In this document: in pieces, positions 1 through 8,138 of the stretch
Position numbering within the stretch: position 1 is the first letter of the stretch
How the letters are laid out: each line of letters opens with the position of its first letter
Assembly (NCBI RefSeq): GCF_019645875.1
Contig: NZ_CP081000.1
Coordinates: 3,472,001-3,536,000, forward strand
Direction of reading: 5' to 3'
DNA from: Mycolicibacterium senegalense
Lineage (GTDB): Bacteria > Actinomycetota > Actinomycetes > Mycobacteriales > Mycobacteriaceae
DNA length: 64,000 nt
Made by a program: the position numbers and the translations under genes
The notes under the pieces: generated by a model
Seen by the model: only the letters and a program-made list of their open reading frames with translations
What the model was told of the DNA's origin: nothing
Database searches by the model: none

Positions 1-95
1 GGCCAACGTTATGACGCTTCCGAAATCACAACGTAGCCAACGTGTTGCGTGGGATCTACCCATCGCCCGCCGGTAAACGCCTTACGCTAGAGGGC

Positions 96-2561
96 ATGTC
101 CGGCCCGCCCGCGGGTTCGCGGTCTACGGTTGCCAAGCTGGCAATGCACTGTGTGCTGGCCGGCTTGCTGGTGGCGGTGTTGATGTTCCCCGTCATCGGC
201 GGTGTGGGAATCATGACCGCACGACTGTCCGACACGGTGGCACAGGATTCGGCGCAAGTGCTCGAAGGCGATGCGCCGATCGTCACCACCATGGTCGACG
301 TCACCGGCCAACCGATCGCGTGGCTGTACGAGCAGCGTCGATGGATGGTGCCCAGCGAACGCATCGCCGACACCATCAAGCTGGCGATCGTTTCCGTCGA
401 GGACAAGCGCTTCGTCGAACACAACGGAGTCGACGTCCAGGGAACGCTGAACGGCCTGTTCGGATACCTGCGAGGCATCGAGAACGTGCGAGGCGGGTCG
501 ACCCTCGAACAGCAGTACGTCAAGAACTACAACCTTCTGGTCAAAGCGAAAACCGACGCCGAGCGCCGGGCCGCCGTCGAAATCAGCCCCGCCCGCAAGC
601 TGCGTGAGATTCGGATCGCACTGGCGATGGACAAGACGCTCCCGAAGGGCGAGATCTTGGCCCGCTATCTCAATCTGGTCTCGTTCGGCAACGGCGCCTT
701 CGGCGTTCAGGACGCCGCGCGCACCTATTTCGGCGTCGACGCCGCGGACCTCACCTGGCCGCAGGCGGCCCTGCTGGCCGGTGTGGTGCGGTCCACCACC
801 GCGTTGGATCCCTACACGAACCCCGACGGCGCCCTCGCGCGACGCAACCTCGTGCTCGACACCCTGATCGAATACCTGCCGGACCGGGCCGAGGAACTCC
901 GCGCCGCCAAAGCCGCACCCCTTGGCGTGCTTCCTCAAGCCACGCCCCTCCCCCAAGGGTGCATCGCCGCAGGGGACCGCGCCTTCTTCTGCGAGTACGT
1001 CCTGCAGTACCTGGCACGCGCCGGCCTCACCATGGAAGACGTCGCGCGCAACGGGTATCTGATCCGCACCACGCTGGACCCCAAAGTTCAGGACAGCGTC
1101 AAAGCGGCTCTGAAGAAGTACGCGAACCCCGACGCCGCCGGTGTCGCCAGCGTGATGAGCGTGGTCACACCGGGCAAGGACACCCACCGAGTGGTCGCGA
1201 TGGGTGACAGCCGCACATACGGACTCGACCTCGATGCCAACCAAACGGTGCAGCCGCAACCTTTTTCGTTGGTCGGTGACGGTGCCGGATCGATCTTCAA
1301 GATCTTCACCACCGCCGCTGCCATGGAGATGGGCATGGGCATCAACACTCAACTCGACGTCCCCGGGACATTCATGGGCAAGGGCCTGGGAAGCAGCGAC
1401 ACCCCAGGGTGCCCGAGAGAAACCTGGTGTGTGCGCAACGCGCACGGCTTCCGCAGCCCGCTGAACGTCACCGACGCGCTGGCGCAATCGCCCAATACCG
1501 CGTTCGCCAAACTCATCTCCCAGATCGGGGTGCCCCGCGCAGTAGACATGGCGGTGCGACTGGGATTGCGGTCCTACGCCGAACCCGGCAGTGCGCGCGA
1601 TTACAACCCCGACAATCCCAACGAGAGCATTGCCGATTACGTCAAGCGGCAGAACATCGGATCCTTCACGCTCGGCCCCTTCGAACTCAACGCACTCGAG
1701 TTGGCGAATGTGGGGGCGACCCTGGCCTCGGGCGGTATGTGGTGCCCGCCCAGCCCGATCGACAAGATCTTCGACCGCCACGGACGTGAAGTAGGCGTGG
1801 AAACGATGCCCTGCGATCAGGCGGTGCCCGAGGGCCTTGCCAACACGTTGGCCAACGCCCTGAGCAAAGACCACACGGGGGGAACGGCTACCGGTGCGGC
1901 GAGTTCAGTCGGCTGGAAGCTGCCGATGTCCGGGAAGACCGGCACCACCGAGGCCCACCGGTCATCGGGCTTCCTCGGATTCACCAACCAGTACGCGGCG
2001 GCGAACTACGTCTTCGACGACTCCTCCTCACCGTCGGGGCTCTGCTCATACCCGTTGCGAAAATGCGGCGATGGCACCCTTTTCGGCGGAACCGAGCCGG
2101 CGCTCACGTGGTACGCCGCGATGAGTCCGATCGCCGACACGTTCGGTCCGATCGCCCTGCCTCCCACCGACCCCCGATACGTCGACGGCGGCCCCGGCGG
2201 GCAAGTGCCGAGCGTCACCGGGCTGAAAGTCGACGAGGCACGTAAACGACTGTTGGACGCCGGTTTCCGAGTGGCCGACAAAACCGCATCCGTCAACAGT
2301 GAGGCCACCAAGGGTTCGGTAGTCGGTACTACTCCCAGCGGCAGGACGATCCCCGGCTCGATCATCACGATCAACACCAGCACGGGGTACGTGCCGCCGC
2401 CGGTCTACATTCCTCCACCCGACCTTCCGCCGCCTCCACCAACCCTCGCCGAGCTGGGACCACCGCCACCGCCGAATGTCATCGAGATCCCCGGGCTGCC
2501 GCCGATCACGCTGCCGGCGCCTGCTCCGCCTCCGCCACCACCGCCGCCGCCCCCGGCCTGA
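96..2561 (+). CDS. Class A penicillin-binding protein, PonA2 family (possible PonA3 paralogue)
   Basis: Bifunctional peptidoglycan glycosyltransferase/transpeptidase anchored in the cytoplasmic membrane. With the start at 96 the protein has 821 residues: a short cytoplasmic tail, one membrane segment near residues 12-40, then a GT51 domain (catalytic Glu near 102 in EDKRF; GGSTLEQQY near 132). A transpeptidase domain follows, with Ser near 399 in SIFK, SPN near 465 and KTGTT near 614. One PASTA domain lies near 704-762, followed by a proline-rich tail. Domain order and length match mycobacterial PonA2 (about 810 residues). An in-frame GTG at 42 would add 18 residues, but the ATG at 96 fits the PonA2 N-terminus better and follows AGAGG. 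The neighbours are not those of ponA2 in M. tuberculosis, so an extra copy such as M. smegmatis PonA3 is a fair alternative. Confidence 0.93.
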   Translation: MSGPPAGSRSTVAKLAMHCVLAGLLVAVLMFPVIGGVGIMTARLSDTVAQDSAQVLEGDAPIVTTMVDVTGQPIAWLYEQRRWMVPSERIADTIKLAIVSVEDKRFVEHNGVDVQGTLNGLFGYLRGIENVRGGSTLEQQYVKNYNLLVKAKTDAERRAAVEISPARKLREIRIALAMDKTLPKGEILARYLNLVSFGNGAFGVQDAARTYFGVDAADLTWPQAALLAGVVRSTTALDPYTNPDGALARRNLVLDTLIEYLPDRAEELRAAKAAPLGVLPQATPLPQGCIAAGDRAFFCEYVLQYLARAGLTMEDVARNGYLIRTTLDPKVQDSVKAALKKYANPDAAGVASVMSVVTPGKDTHRVVAMGDSRTYGLDLDANQTVQPQPFSLVGDGAGSIFKIFTTAAAMEMGMGINTQLDVPGTFMGKGLGSSDTPGCPRETWCVRNAHGFRSPLNVTDALAQSPNTAFAKLISQIGVPRAVDMAVRLGLRSYAEPGSARDYNPDNPNESIADYVKRQNIGSFTLGPFELNALELANVGATLASGGMWCPPSPIDKIFDRHGREVGVETMPCDQAVPEGLANTLANALSKDHTGGTATGAASSVGWKLPMSGKTGTTEAHRSSGFLGFTNQYAAANYVFDDSSSPSGLCSYPLRKCGDGTLFGGTEPALTWYAAMSPIADTFGPIALPPTDPRYVDGGPGGQVPSVTGLKVDEARKRLLDAGFRVADKTASVNSEATKGSVVGTTPSGRTIPGSIITINTSTGYVPPPVYIPPPDLPPPPPTLAELGPPPPPNVIEIPGLPPITLPAPAPPPPPPPPPPA

Positions 2562-2680
2562 CGCGGGGGGCGACGACGACGCTGCCGGCGCCAACACATC
2601 CGACGTTTGAATATCGACGGAACGGGCAATTCCTGTCGCCGACAGCCCCACCGGGGGTTCCTACGTCGGACGGATTGACC

Positions 2681-2836
2681 ATGATCGTGCTCGGCATCAT
2701 TCTTCTGCTGATCGGCTATTTCGCCGGTATATCCATCCTCTACACCATCGGCGGGATCCTCGTGGTGATCGGTCTGATCCTGTGGATCCTCGGCGCAGTC
2801 GGCCGGCCCGTCGGCGGTCGAAAAGTCTGGTTCTAG
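2681..2836 (+). CDS. Small membrane protein, DUF6131-like
   Basis: A 51-residue ORF starting at ATG. It is almost entirely hydrophobic, with two likely membrane helices (residues 1-18 and 20-42) joined by a Gly-rich turn, then a short basic tail ending GGRKVWF. The pattern resembles the small mycobacterial DUF6131 family, whose function is unknown. It lies 119 bases downstream of the penicillin-binding protein gene on the same strand and may be co-transcribed. No clear Shine-Dalgarno sequence is seen. Family assignment is from memory. Confidence 0.7.
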   Translation: MIVLGIILLLIGYFAGISILYTIGGILVVIGLILWILGAVGRPVGGRKVWF

Positions 2837-3019
2837 CGCCACACGGGTAGAAATCCCTACCCAGGCGTCACAGCGAACGTCGGCAGAAATTTCGGTGAAA
2901 ACCGGATGCTTCTGCCGGCGTTCGCGTTTCGTCGTCCGCCCAGCCGGTGAGGCGTTCCTGGCCGTCGATATACGTCGCACGCAACCGATTTCGCCGTCGG
3001 CAGCGTAGTCGGCACGGAC

Positions 3020-3727
3020 CTACGACACGATCGGCGGTGCGTCGATGCGCGCCGAGATCTGCTTGACGATGTTGACGGCCGAATCCGCAGGCTTGGCGCT
3101 ACAGGTGTTGACGTCGACCACGATGTTGTTGTTGGCGGACAACGCGCGACCGCAGGCCCAACCACCCGCCTGTGCATTGGTCTGGGTGGTGATCAGGCTC
3201 AGCACTCCGCCGTCGGTGGAGATGGGACCGGCCTCCCAATTCGTGCCGGTCTGAGTATGGGTGTAGCGCTTGCACGCCGGCCACTGCCGAACCGAGGCGT
3301 CGTAAAAGGCTTTGGCCTGATCGGCGTCGACGAATCGAACCACCGCCTGCTTTGCGTAGTGCGCGATGACGTCAGGCTCGCTCAACGTCATCTCCTGCTC
3401 ATCGGTGAATCCACTGTCGGCATACACCGGCGCCTGCGCGGCGCCGTCCACCGCGAGACACTCTCGGGGCGCCATGGTCCCGCTGTCGTCGGACATGTGC
3501 GAGTCGGTACCGCTGACGGCCATTCCCCCGGCCGCCATTGCCGCATTGATCTGTTCAGGAGAAAGCAACAATCGAGGCAATGTTTTTTGTCTCAGTGGAG
3601 TCGGTGGAAACGACGTAATCATCGGTCGTGCCGATGTGGTCTCGGCCGCCTGTTCTGTTGATTCACCGCACCCCGCGGCAAGGGCACAAGCAGCGGCGAT
3701 GATCACCGTCCTCGTCACAATGCGCAT
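3020..3727 (-). CDS. Lipoprotein with PknH-like extracellular sensor domain (LppH-type)
   Basis: A 235-residue exported protein. The N-terminus is basic and hydrophobic with a lipobox LAAGC, so Cys20 should be lipidated and the protein held on the outer face of the membrane. Residues about 48-230 resemble the PknH_C-like domain found in the kinase PknH and in LppH/LpqQ-type lipoproteins, with the usual spaced cysteines (ECLAV, WPACKRY, WACGRAL, NTCSAK). The ligand is unknown. GAGGGGA lies about 6 bases before the ATG. A perfect 9-bp inverted repeat lies about 80-105 bases upstream. Confidence 0.85.
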   Translation of the reverse strand: MRIVTRTVIIAAACALAAGCGESTEQAAETTSARPMITSFPPTPLRQKTLPRLLLSPEQINAAMAAGGMAVSGTDSHMSDDSGTMAPRECLAVDGAAQAPVYADSGFTDEQEMTLSEPDVIAHYAKQAVVRFVDADQAKAFYDASVRQWPACKRYTHTQTGTNWEAGPISTDGGVLSLITTQTNAQAGGWACGRALSANNNIVVDVNTCSAKPADSAVNIVKQISARIDAPPIVS

Positions 3728-3807
3728 TCGTTATCCCCTCATTTCTGCGCTGTCAGATCTGAGTTGTTGTGACTTTGGCCAAAATGGTCAAATCCAGGGA
3801 AGCAACG

Positions 3808-3831
3808 ATGTCGTACTCAAACGTACGACAT
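3808..3831. promoter_or_regulatory. Perfect 9-bp inverted repeat, candidate operator or tRNA terminator
   Basis: ATGTCGTAC, a 6-base spacer, then GTACGACAT. It lies between the tRNA gene and the lipoprotein gene, both on the minus strand. The size and symmetry suit a TetR-like dimer site upstream of the lipoprotein. It could also be a stem-loop ending the tRNA transcript, though no U-run follows on the minus strand. No candidate regulator gene is adjacent. Confidence 0.5.
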
Positions 3832-3910
3832 GAGTGATCACGTTCGAAGACTTTTCGCAACCGTTACCGAAACACCACAACTTCGGGGCGGAAGGTCGTC
3901 CGCTGATGAG

Positions 3911-3984
3911 TGGGGCGGGCGGGGCTCGAACCCGCGACCTAGGGATTATGAGTCCCCAGCTCTGACCAACTGAGCTACCGCCCC
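3911..3984 (-). tRNA. tRNA-Met (anticodon CAT), elongator-type
   Basis: The minus strand folds as a full cloverleaf. The acceptor stem pairs GGGGCGG with CCGCCCC, the D arm contains AGCTCAGTTGGTCAGAGC, the anticodon loop is CTCATAA (anticodon CAT), the T arm is GCGGG-TTCGAGC-CCCGC, and the discriminator is A. CCA is not encoded. The paired 1-72 position argues against initiator tRNA. tRNA-Ile2, which also carries CAT and is modified to lysidine, cannot be excluded by eye. Confidence 0.9.
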
Positions 3985-4097
3985 TGCACGCATCTGCGCG
4001 GCAATATGGTCGCACACGCCACGAGCCCAAATACCAATCAGGGGCTGCGGGCAGGCCTGGCACTGATCTTCATGGGCGCCGCGGGGTCGGTGGGATC

Positions 4098-5129
4098 ATG
4101 GCGGACGTGCCTTCTCACGTGTTCGCCTCGGACAATGCCGCACCCGCACACCCCTCGGTGATCGCCGCGATCGCCGAGGCCAACAGCGGCGCGGCCGCGT
4201 CCTACGGCAATGACGACGTCACACGTCGCGCTGCCGAGGCCATCAAGGCCACGTTCGACTCCCCCGACGCCGAGGTGCTGTTCGCGCTGACCGGTACGGC
4301 GGCCAATGTCATCGCGCTGGCCTCGGCGGTGCGGCCCTGGCAGGAGATTCTGTGCAGCGACATCGCGCATTCACTGGTCGACGAGGCCGGTGGCCCGGTC
4401 CGGTTGTCCGGCGCCTCGGTGACGCCGCTGCCCAGTGACAACGGCCTGATCGACCCGGCCCGGCTGGATGCCGCGGTAACCCGCCGCGGGCCGGTGCATC
4501 ACTCACAACCACGCGTCGTCACCATCACCCAGTCCACCGAGAACGGCCGCGTCTGGACCCCGCAAGCCGTCAAGGACTTCGTCGAGCACGCCCACGATCT
4601 CGATCTCCTCGTCCACGTCGACGGCTCCCGCATCGCGAATGCGGTTGCGGCCCTTGGCACCTCGCCCGCCGACGTTGTCGGCGACGCGGACATCATCACC
4701 GTCGGCGGCACCAAGAACGGCATGTTGATGGGCGATGCGGTCCTGGTGCGCCGGCCCGAGTTGTTCGACGGGATCCACTTCGTGCAGAAACAGATCGGGC
4801 AGCTGGCCAGCAAGCAACGTTTCGTCGCGGCCCAGTTCGAGGCCATCCTGCGTGACGGGCTGTGGCTGCGGACGGCCACCCATGCCAACCGGCTGGCCGC
4901 GCGCCTCAGTACGGGGTTGCGGGCACTGGGCCTGAGGCTGGCCGCACCCACCGAAGCCAACGAGATTTTCGTCGACCTCGAGCCCGACGCCTACGCGGCG
5001 GTCTCCGCTGAGTACGCCGTGCACCGTCCCGACCCGGGGCTGCCCACGGTGCGGTTCGTGTGTTCGTGGGCGACCACCGAAGCCGAAGTGGACCGCGTGC
5101 TGGGAGTGCTTTCGTCGATTTCTACCTGA
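4098..5129 (+). CDS. Low-specificity L-threonine aldolase
   Basis: PLP-dependent fold-type I enzyme that splits L-threonine or L-allo-threonine into glycine and acetaldehyde in the cytoplasm. The 343 residues match the beta-eliminating lyase/threonine aldolase family. N-terminal SDNAAPAHPSV is the family opening, LTGTAANV is the cofactor loop, HVDGSRIANA carries the Asp that contacts the PLP ring, and TVGGTKNGM carries the Schiff-base Lys near residue 206. The gene stands alone, after the tRNA and convergent with the gene ending at 5211. Exact stereo-preference cannot be told from sequence. Confidence 0.9.
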   Translation: MADVPSHVFASDNAAPAHPSVIAAIAEANSGAAASYGNDDVTRRAAEAIKATFDSPDAEVLFALTGTAANVIALASAVRPWQEILCSDIAHSLVDEAGGPVRLSGASVTPLPSDNGLIDPARLDAAVTRRGPVHHSQPRVVTITQSTENGRVWTPQAVKDFVEHAHDLDLLVHVDGSRIANAVAALGTSPADVVGDADIITVGGTKNGMLMGDAVLVRRPELFDGIHFVQKQIGQLASKQRFVAAQFEAILRDGLWLRTATHANRLAARLSTGLRALGLRLAAPTEANEIFVDLEPDAYAAVSAEYAVHRPDPGLPTVRFVCSWATTEAEVDRVLGVLSSIST

Positions 5130-5210
5130 GGGCGGTGGTTTCGACGCGGCGGCAACCCTCTGGTGGAAAGCGGCGCGCACGCCGGGCGGGACCCGAAAGC
5201 TCGGCAAGCC

Positions 5211-6038
5211 TCAGCTGTAGATCGGCTGCCCGTCGGCCCCGAGCCGGTATTCCTCGGTGCCTTCGTCGACGCGGGCCGCGTCGGCGCCCAGGGCCACGGC
5301 CACCTTGTTACACGCGTTGCGCATCACGTCGAGGGTCAGTTCGATCGCCTCGCCCTCGGAAAAGTGTTGACGTAGCTCGTCGCCGGACACCTGGGCGGGT
5401 GTCCAGATGAGCGCGTCGACGTAGCGCAGTGCCGCCTTGTGCCGATCGGACAGGTCGGAGTTCTCGAAATCGTCGATGGCGTCGTAGTCGGACTCAGTGG
5501 CACCGGCCTCCAGCGCCGCGGATTCCCGCAGTGACTTGCACAGCCGGCAGTTGTGCTGGCGCGCCCCGCGCAGCCGCACGATCTCGGAGGTCACCGGATC
5601 CAACTCGCGCATCCGGCCGACAGCCGGCACGAAGGTGTCCAGCACATGGTCCGCCGGATTGGTGTCGTGGTCCCAGACGACCGGGTCATCCGGCCATCCC
5701 ACGCCGAGGACGGACAAGCCGGCACGCATTCGCGGCACGAAGTCGGCCACATAGATCAGCGTCGCCACGGTGAACACGTCAGGTCCGAGCAGATCGGAGA
5801 ACGCGGCCCGCTGCGCACTGTTGATACCGGTGACGTCGATGCTGAACTGCTCGGCGAACTCGGTCACCATCGGGTCGACGGCACCGCCTCGGGTCTCGGC
5901 GGGCAGCGGCGGCAACCCCAGTGTCAACGCACAAACCTCGCGCACCGCGGCGTTGATATCGGCCAGCTTCGGAGGCGACATCGCCACCAGGTGCGTCAAC
6001 TCATCGAGCGCTTCGGCAGACACACCGGCAGTATCCAT
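5211..6038 (-). CDS. Carboxymuconolactone decarboxylase/AhpD-like protein
   Basis: 275 residues from the ATG at 6038. The C-terminal half carries an AhpD-type helical domain with a CxxC motif (CRLCKSLRES) preceded by VRLRGARQHN, as in peroxidase-related and CMD-family proteins that use a redox-active cysteine pair. The N-terminal half (AMSPPKLADINAAVREVC and following) looks like a diverged first copy without the CxxC. An in-frame ATG at 6107 would overlap the upstream membrane-protein gene by 46 bases, so 6038 was preferred, but neither has a strong ribosome site. The substrate is unknown. A related protein precedes tldE in M. tuberculosis, as far as I recall. Confidence 0.75.
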   Translation of the reverse strand: MDTAGVSAEALDELTHLVAMSPPKLADINAAVREVCALTLGLPPLPAETRGGAVDPMVTEFAEQFSIDVTGINSAQRAAFSDLLGPDVFTVATLIYVADFVPRMRAGLSVLGVGWPDDPVVWDHDTNPADHVLDTFVPAVGRMRELDPVTSEIVRLRGARQHNCRLCKSLRESAALEAGATESDYDAIDDFENSDLSDRHKAALRYVDALIWTPAQVSGDELRQHFSEGEAIELTLDVMRNACNKVAVALGADAARVDEGTEEYRLGADGQPIYS

Positions 6039-6061
6039 CACCGCAGGCGACGTCGTGGGGG

Positions 6062-6769
6062 TTACTCGGGCGTAGCCCGCACGGCCCTTCGCGATCGCCT
6101 TACCCATGGCCACGTCATAAGTGCCCACACCCCTGCCACCAGGGCGCTGGCCACCAACACATAGACCGGCCACGGGCCCATCAGGTCCAGCAGGGACACG
6201 GTCGAGGGTTTGGCGTTGAGGAAGCCGTAGTTGGTTCCGGCAAGGGCGTTGAACGCCATGGTGACCACGGCCCACACCCCGGTCACCGCCACCACGAGTC
6301 GATAGTCACGCCAGTTCGGCCACATCCCCCGGCCCCAGGTCAAATAGATCGCCGCCCACACCACGAGCAGGTGGACCGACCAGAAGGCCAGGAACTCGTA
6401 GTGCGGGAAGTCGGGGCTCTTGAGGACCGGTGAGACGAGCGCCTGTGTGCTCAACACCAAGCCCCAGTAGTAGGTGAGCACGAAGGCCCAGTGCCGTTGC
6501 GACCACAATGCATACGCGCCCGCCACGGTCGCCAGGTCGGTCAAGCGCAACGGCACGGAGCGTACGACCGACGGCGGGATGAGCGTATAGACGAACATCG
6601 CGACGTAGGTCGCCGCGGTCACGGTTGCGAGGACCCGGCCCAGTACCCGTGCCTGCCGTTCGTTCTGGCGGCGCCCGAGCCACACCAACACCACTGCCCC
6701 GACGACGAATACGGCGATGGCGGCCCAGTGCGACGGACCGTACGTCGTGAATTGCCGTTGGGACAACAC
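6062..6769 (-). CDS. Multi-pass membrane protein, YwaF/TIGR02206-like
   Basis: A 235-residue protein with six or seven hydrophobic helices. Helix-boundary motifs such as RLTDLATVAGAYAL, YYWGLVLSTQA and the conserved FLNAKP near the end are typical of the YwaF (TIGR02206) integral membrane family, whose function is unknown. It starts with GTG seven bases after the tldE stop, so it is probably the third gene of a tldD-tldE operon and is followed by the CMD-like gene. Confidence 0.8.
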   Translation of the reverse strand: MLSQRQFTTYGPSHWAAIAVFVVGAVVLVWLGRRQNERQARVLGRVLATVTAATYVAMFVYTLIPPSVVRSVPLRLTDLATVAGAYALWSQRHWAFVLTYYWGLVLSTQALVSPVLKSPDFPHYEFLAFWSVHLLVVWAAIYLTWGRGMWPNWRDYRLVVAVTGVWAVVTMAFNALAGTNYGFLNAKPSTVSLLDLMGPWPVYVLVASALVAGVWALMTWPWVRRSRRAVRATPE

Positions 6770-6776
6770 CGTCAGC

Positions 6777-8138
6777 TCATTGTGCCTGGCTCACCGAGGA
6801 CATGTGGAAATCAGGGATCCGCAGCGTCGGCATGGACGCCCGGGTGGCCCAGTCGCCCCACTCGCGCGGCAGGGTGACCTCGCTGACACCCGCCTCGGTG
6901 GTGCGCCGCAACAGGTCCAGCGGGCTCTCGTTGAACCGGAAGTTGTTGGCCGCGGCGGTCACCTCACCGTCTTCGATCAAGTAGACACCGTCGCGGGTCA
7001 GCCCGGTCAACAGCAGCACGGTCGGGTCAACTTCGCGGATGTACCACAGTGTGGTCAGCAGCAGGCCGCGCTCGGTGCCGGCGATCATGTCGGCCAATTC
7101 GACTGCGCCACCGGTCATCAGCAGATTGTCGGCGGGAACCGCCACGGGCGCACCGTATTCGGCGGCCACCGCGCGCGGATAGGCCAGCGCATTGACCACG
7201 CCATCGCGAATCCAGTCCACCCGGCCGATGTCCATGCCGTTGTCGAAGATCGACACCCGCTCGGAGGAACTCGGCACCGCGACGAACGGTTGGCAGGCCA
7301 GCTCGCCCGCGAACGGGTCGGAGTACAACGTCAGGCCCAGTTCAGTGAGCTTCTCCCCCACTCGCGTCCCACCGGGTGCCGACAGCGCGGTGCGCCCCTC
7401 CTGTGCGCCGCGACCGTCCATCGCCCAGGTCAGGTAGATCATCATGTCGGCCACCGTCGAGGGCGGCATGAGCGTCTCATAACGGCCGGCAGGCAGCTCG
7501 ACTGTCCGCTCTGCCCACCCCAACTTCAGCGACAACTCATCGAGCAGCGAATCCACCCGCACATCAACGAAATCCGGGGTGCTCACCCCAGCCCAGGCGC
7601 TCGCCCCGTTCCGCTTGGCGTTGATCTCCACCGAACCGGTGGGCTGGGTGTAGCGGCGACGCAGGCCGGTCGAGGTCGCCACGAACGTCGTCTCCATGAC
7701 ATGGCGGGCATAGCCGTAGAGCTGGTCGGATCCGGCGAACCCTTTGGCCAGATCACCGGCGATGCCGGTGAAGACCTGCGCACCGGTACCCACCACCGGG
7801 GCATCCCAGTCCGCAGGCACTCCGGTGCCCGCCAACGGCGCTGCGGCGTCGCGAGCCTCGGGTGAGGCCAGCGCGGCGCGCTCCGCGGCGGCCACCAGGT
7901 CCGGGATTACCGCCGGATCCACTTCAGTCGAGCGCACCGATCCGACATGGGCCGCCTCACCGCGGCGCACGATCGAGATCACCGTGATGGTACGGCTGAC
8001 CGTCTCGCCGTTGGTGGTCATCGAATTCCCGGCCCAGCGCAGCGACGCGTCGGCCCGGTCGGTGACCAGGACGGTGGTCTCGGTGGCAGGATCGGCTGCG
8101 CCCAAGGCGATGTCGATGACCTGCTGTGCGCCGATCAT
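6777..8138 (-). CDS. tldE: TldE/PmbA family metalloprotease partner subunit
   Basis: 453 residues of the PmbA/TldE family (Rv2314c-like). TldD and TldE form a heterodimeric cytoplasmic protease that degrades unfolded peptides and matures modified peptides in other bacteria. The zinc site is in TldD; TldE lacks the HExxxH motif and none is visible here. The family features SMTTNGETVSR, YARHVMETTFVATSTGLRRR and the C-terminal NNFRFNESP are present. The start ATG overlaps the tldD stop as ATGA (8135-8138), implying translational coupling. Confidence 0.9.
   Translation of the reverse strand: MIGAQQVIDIALGAADPATETTVLVTDRADASLRWAGNSMTTNGETVSRTITVISIVRRGEAAHVGSVRSTEVDPAVIPDLVAAAERAALASPEARDAAAPLAGTGVPADWDAPVVGTGAQVFTGIAGDLAKGFAGSDQLYGYARHVMETTFVATSTGLRRRYTQPTGSVEINAKRNGASAWAGVSTPDFVDVRVDSLLDELSLKLGWAERTVELPAGRYETLMPPSTVADMMIYLTWAMDGRGAQEGRTALSAPGGTRVGEKLTELGLTLYSDPFAGELACQPFVAVPSSSERVSIFDNGMDIGRVDWIRDGVVNALAYPRAVAAEYGAPVAVPADNLLMTGGAVELADMIAGTERGLLLTTLWYIREVDPTVLLLTGLTRDGVYLIEDGEVTAAANNFRFNESPLDLLRRTTEAGVSEVTLPREWGDWATRASMPTLRIPDFHMSSVSQAQ

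Noticed and set aside
87..1874. 595-residue antisense ORF across the penicillin-binding protein gene
   Set aside because: It is the complementary frame of a well-supported gene; high GC keeps it open. Composition is His/Arg/Gly-rich with no motif.
3911..3984. Initiator tRNA-Met assignment
   Set aside because: Position 1-72 is paired, and the D arm is of the elongator type, despite the GC-rich anticodon stem.
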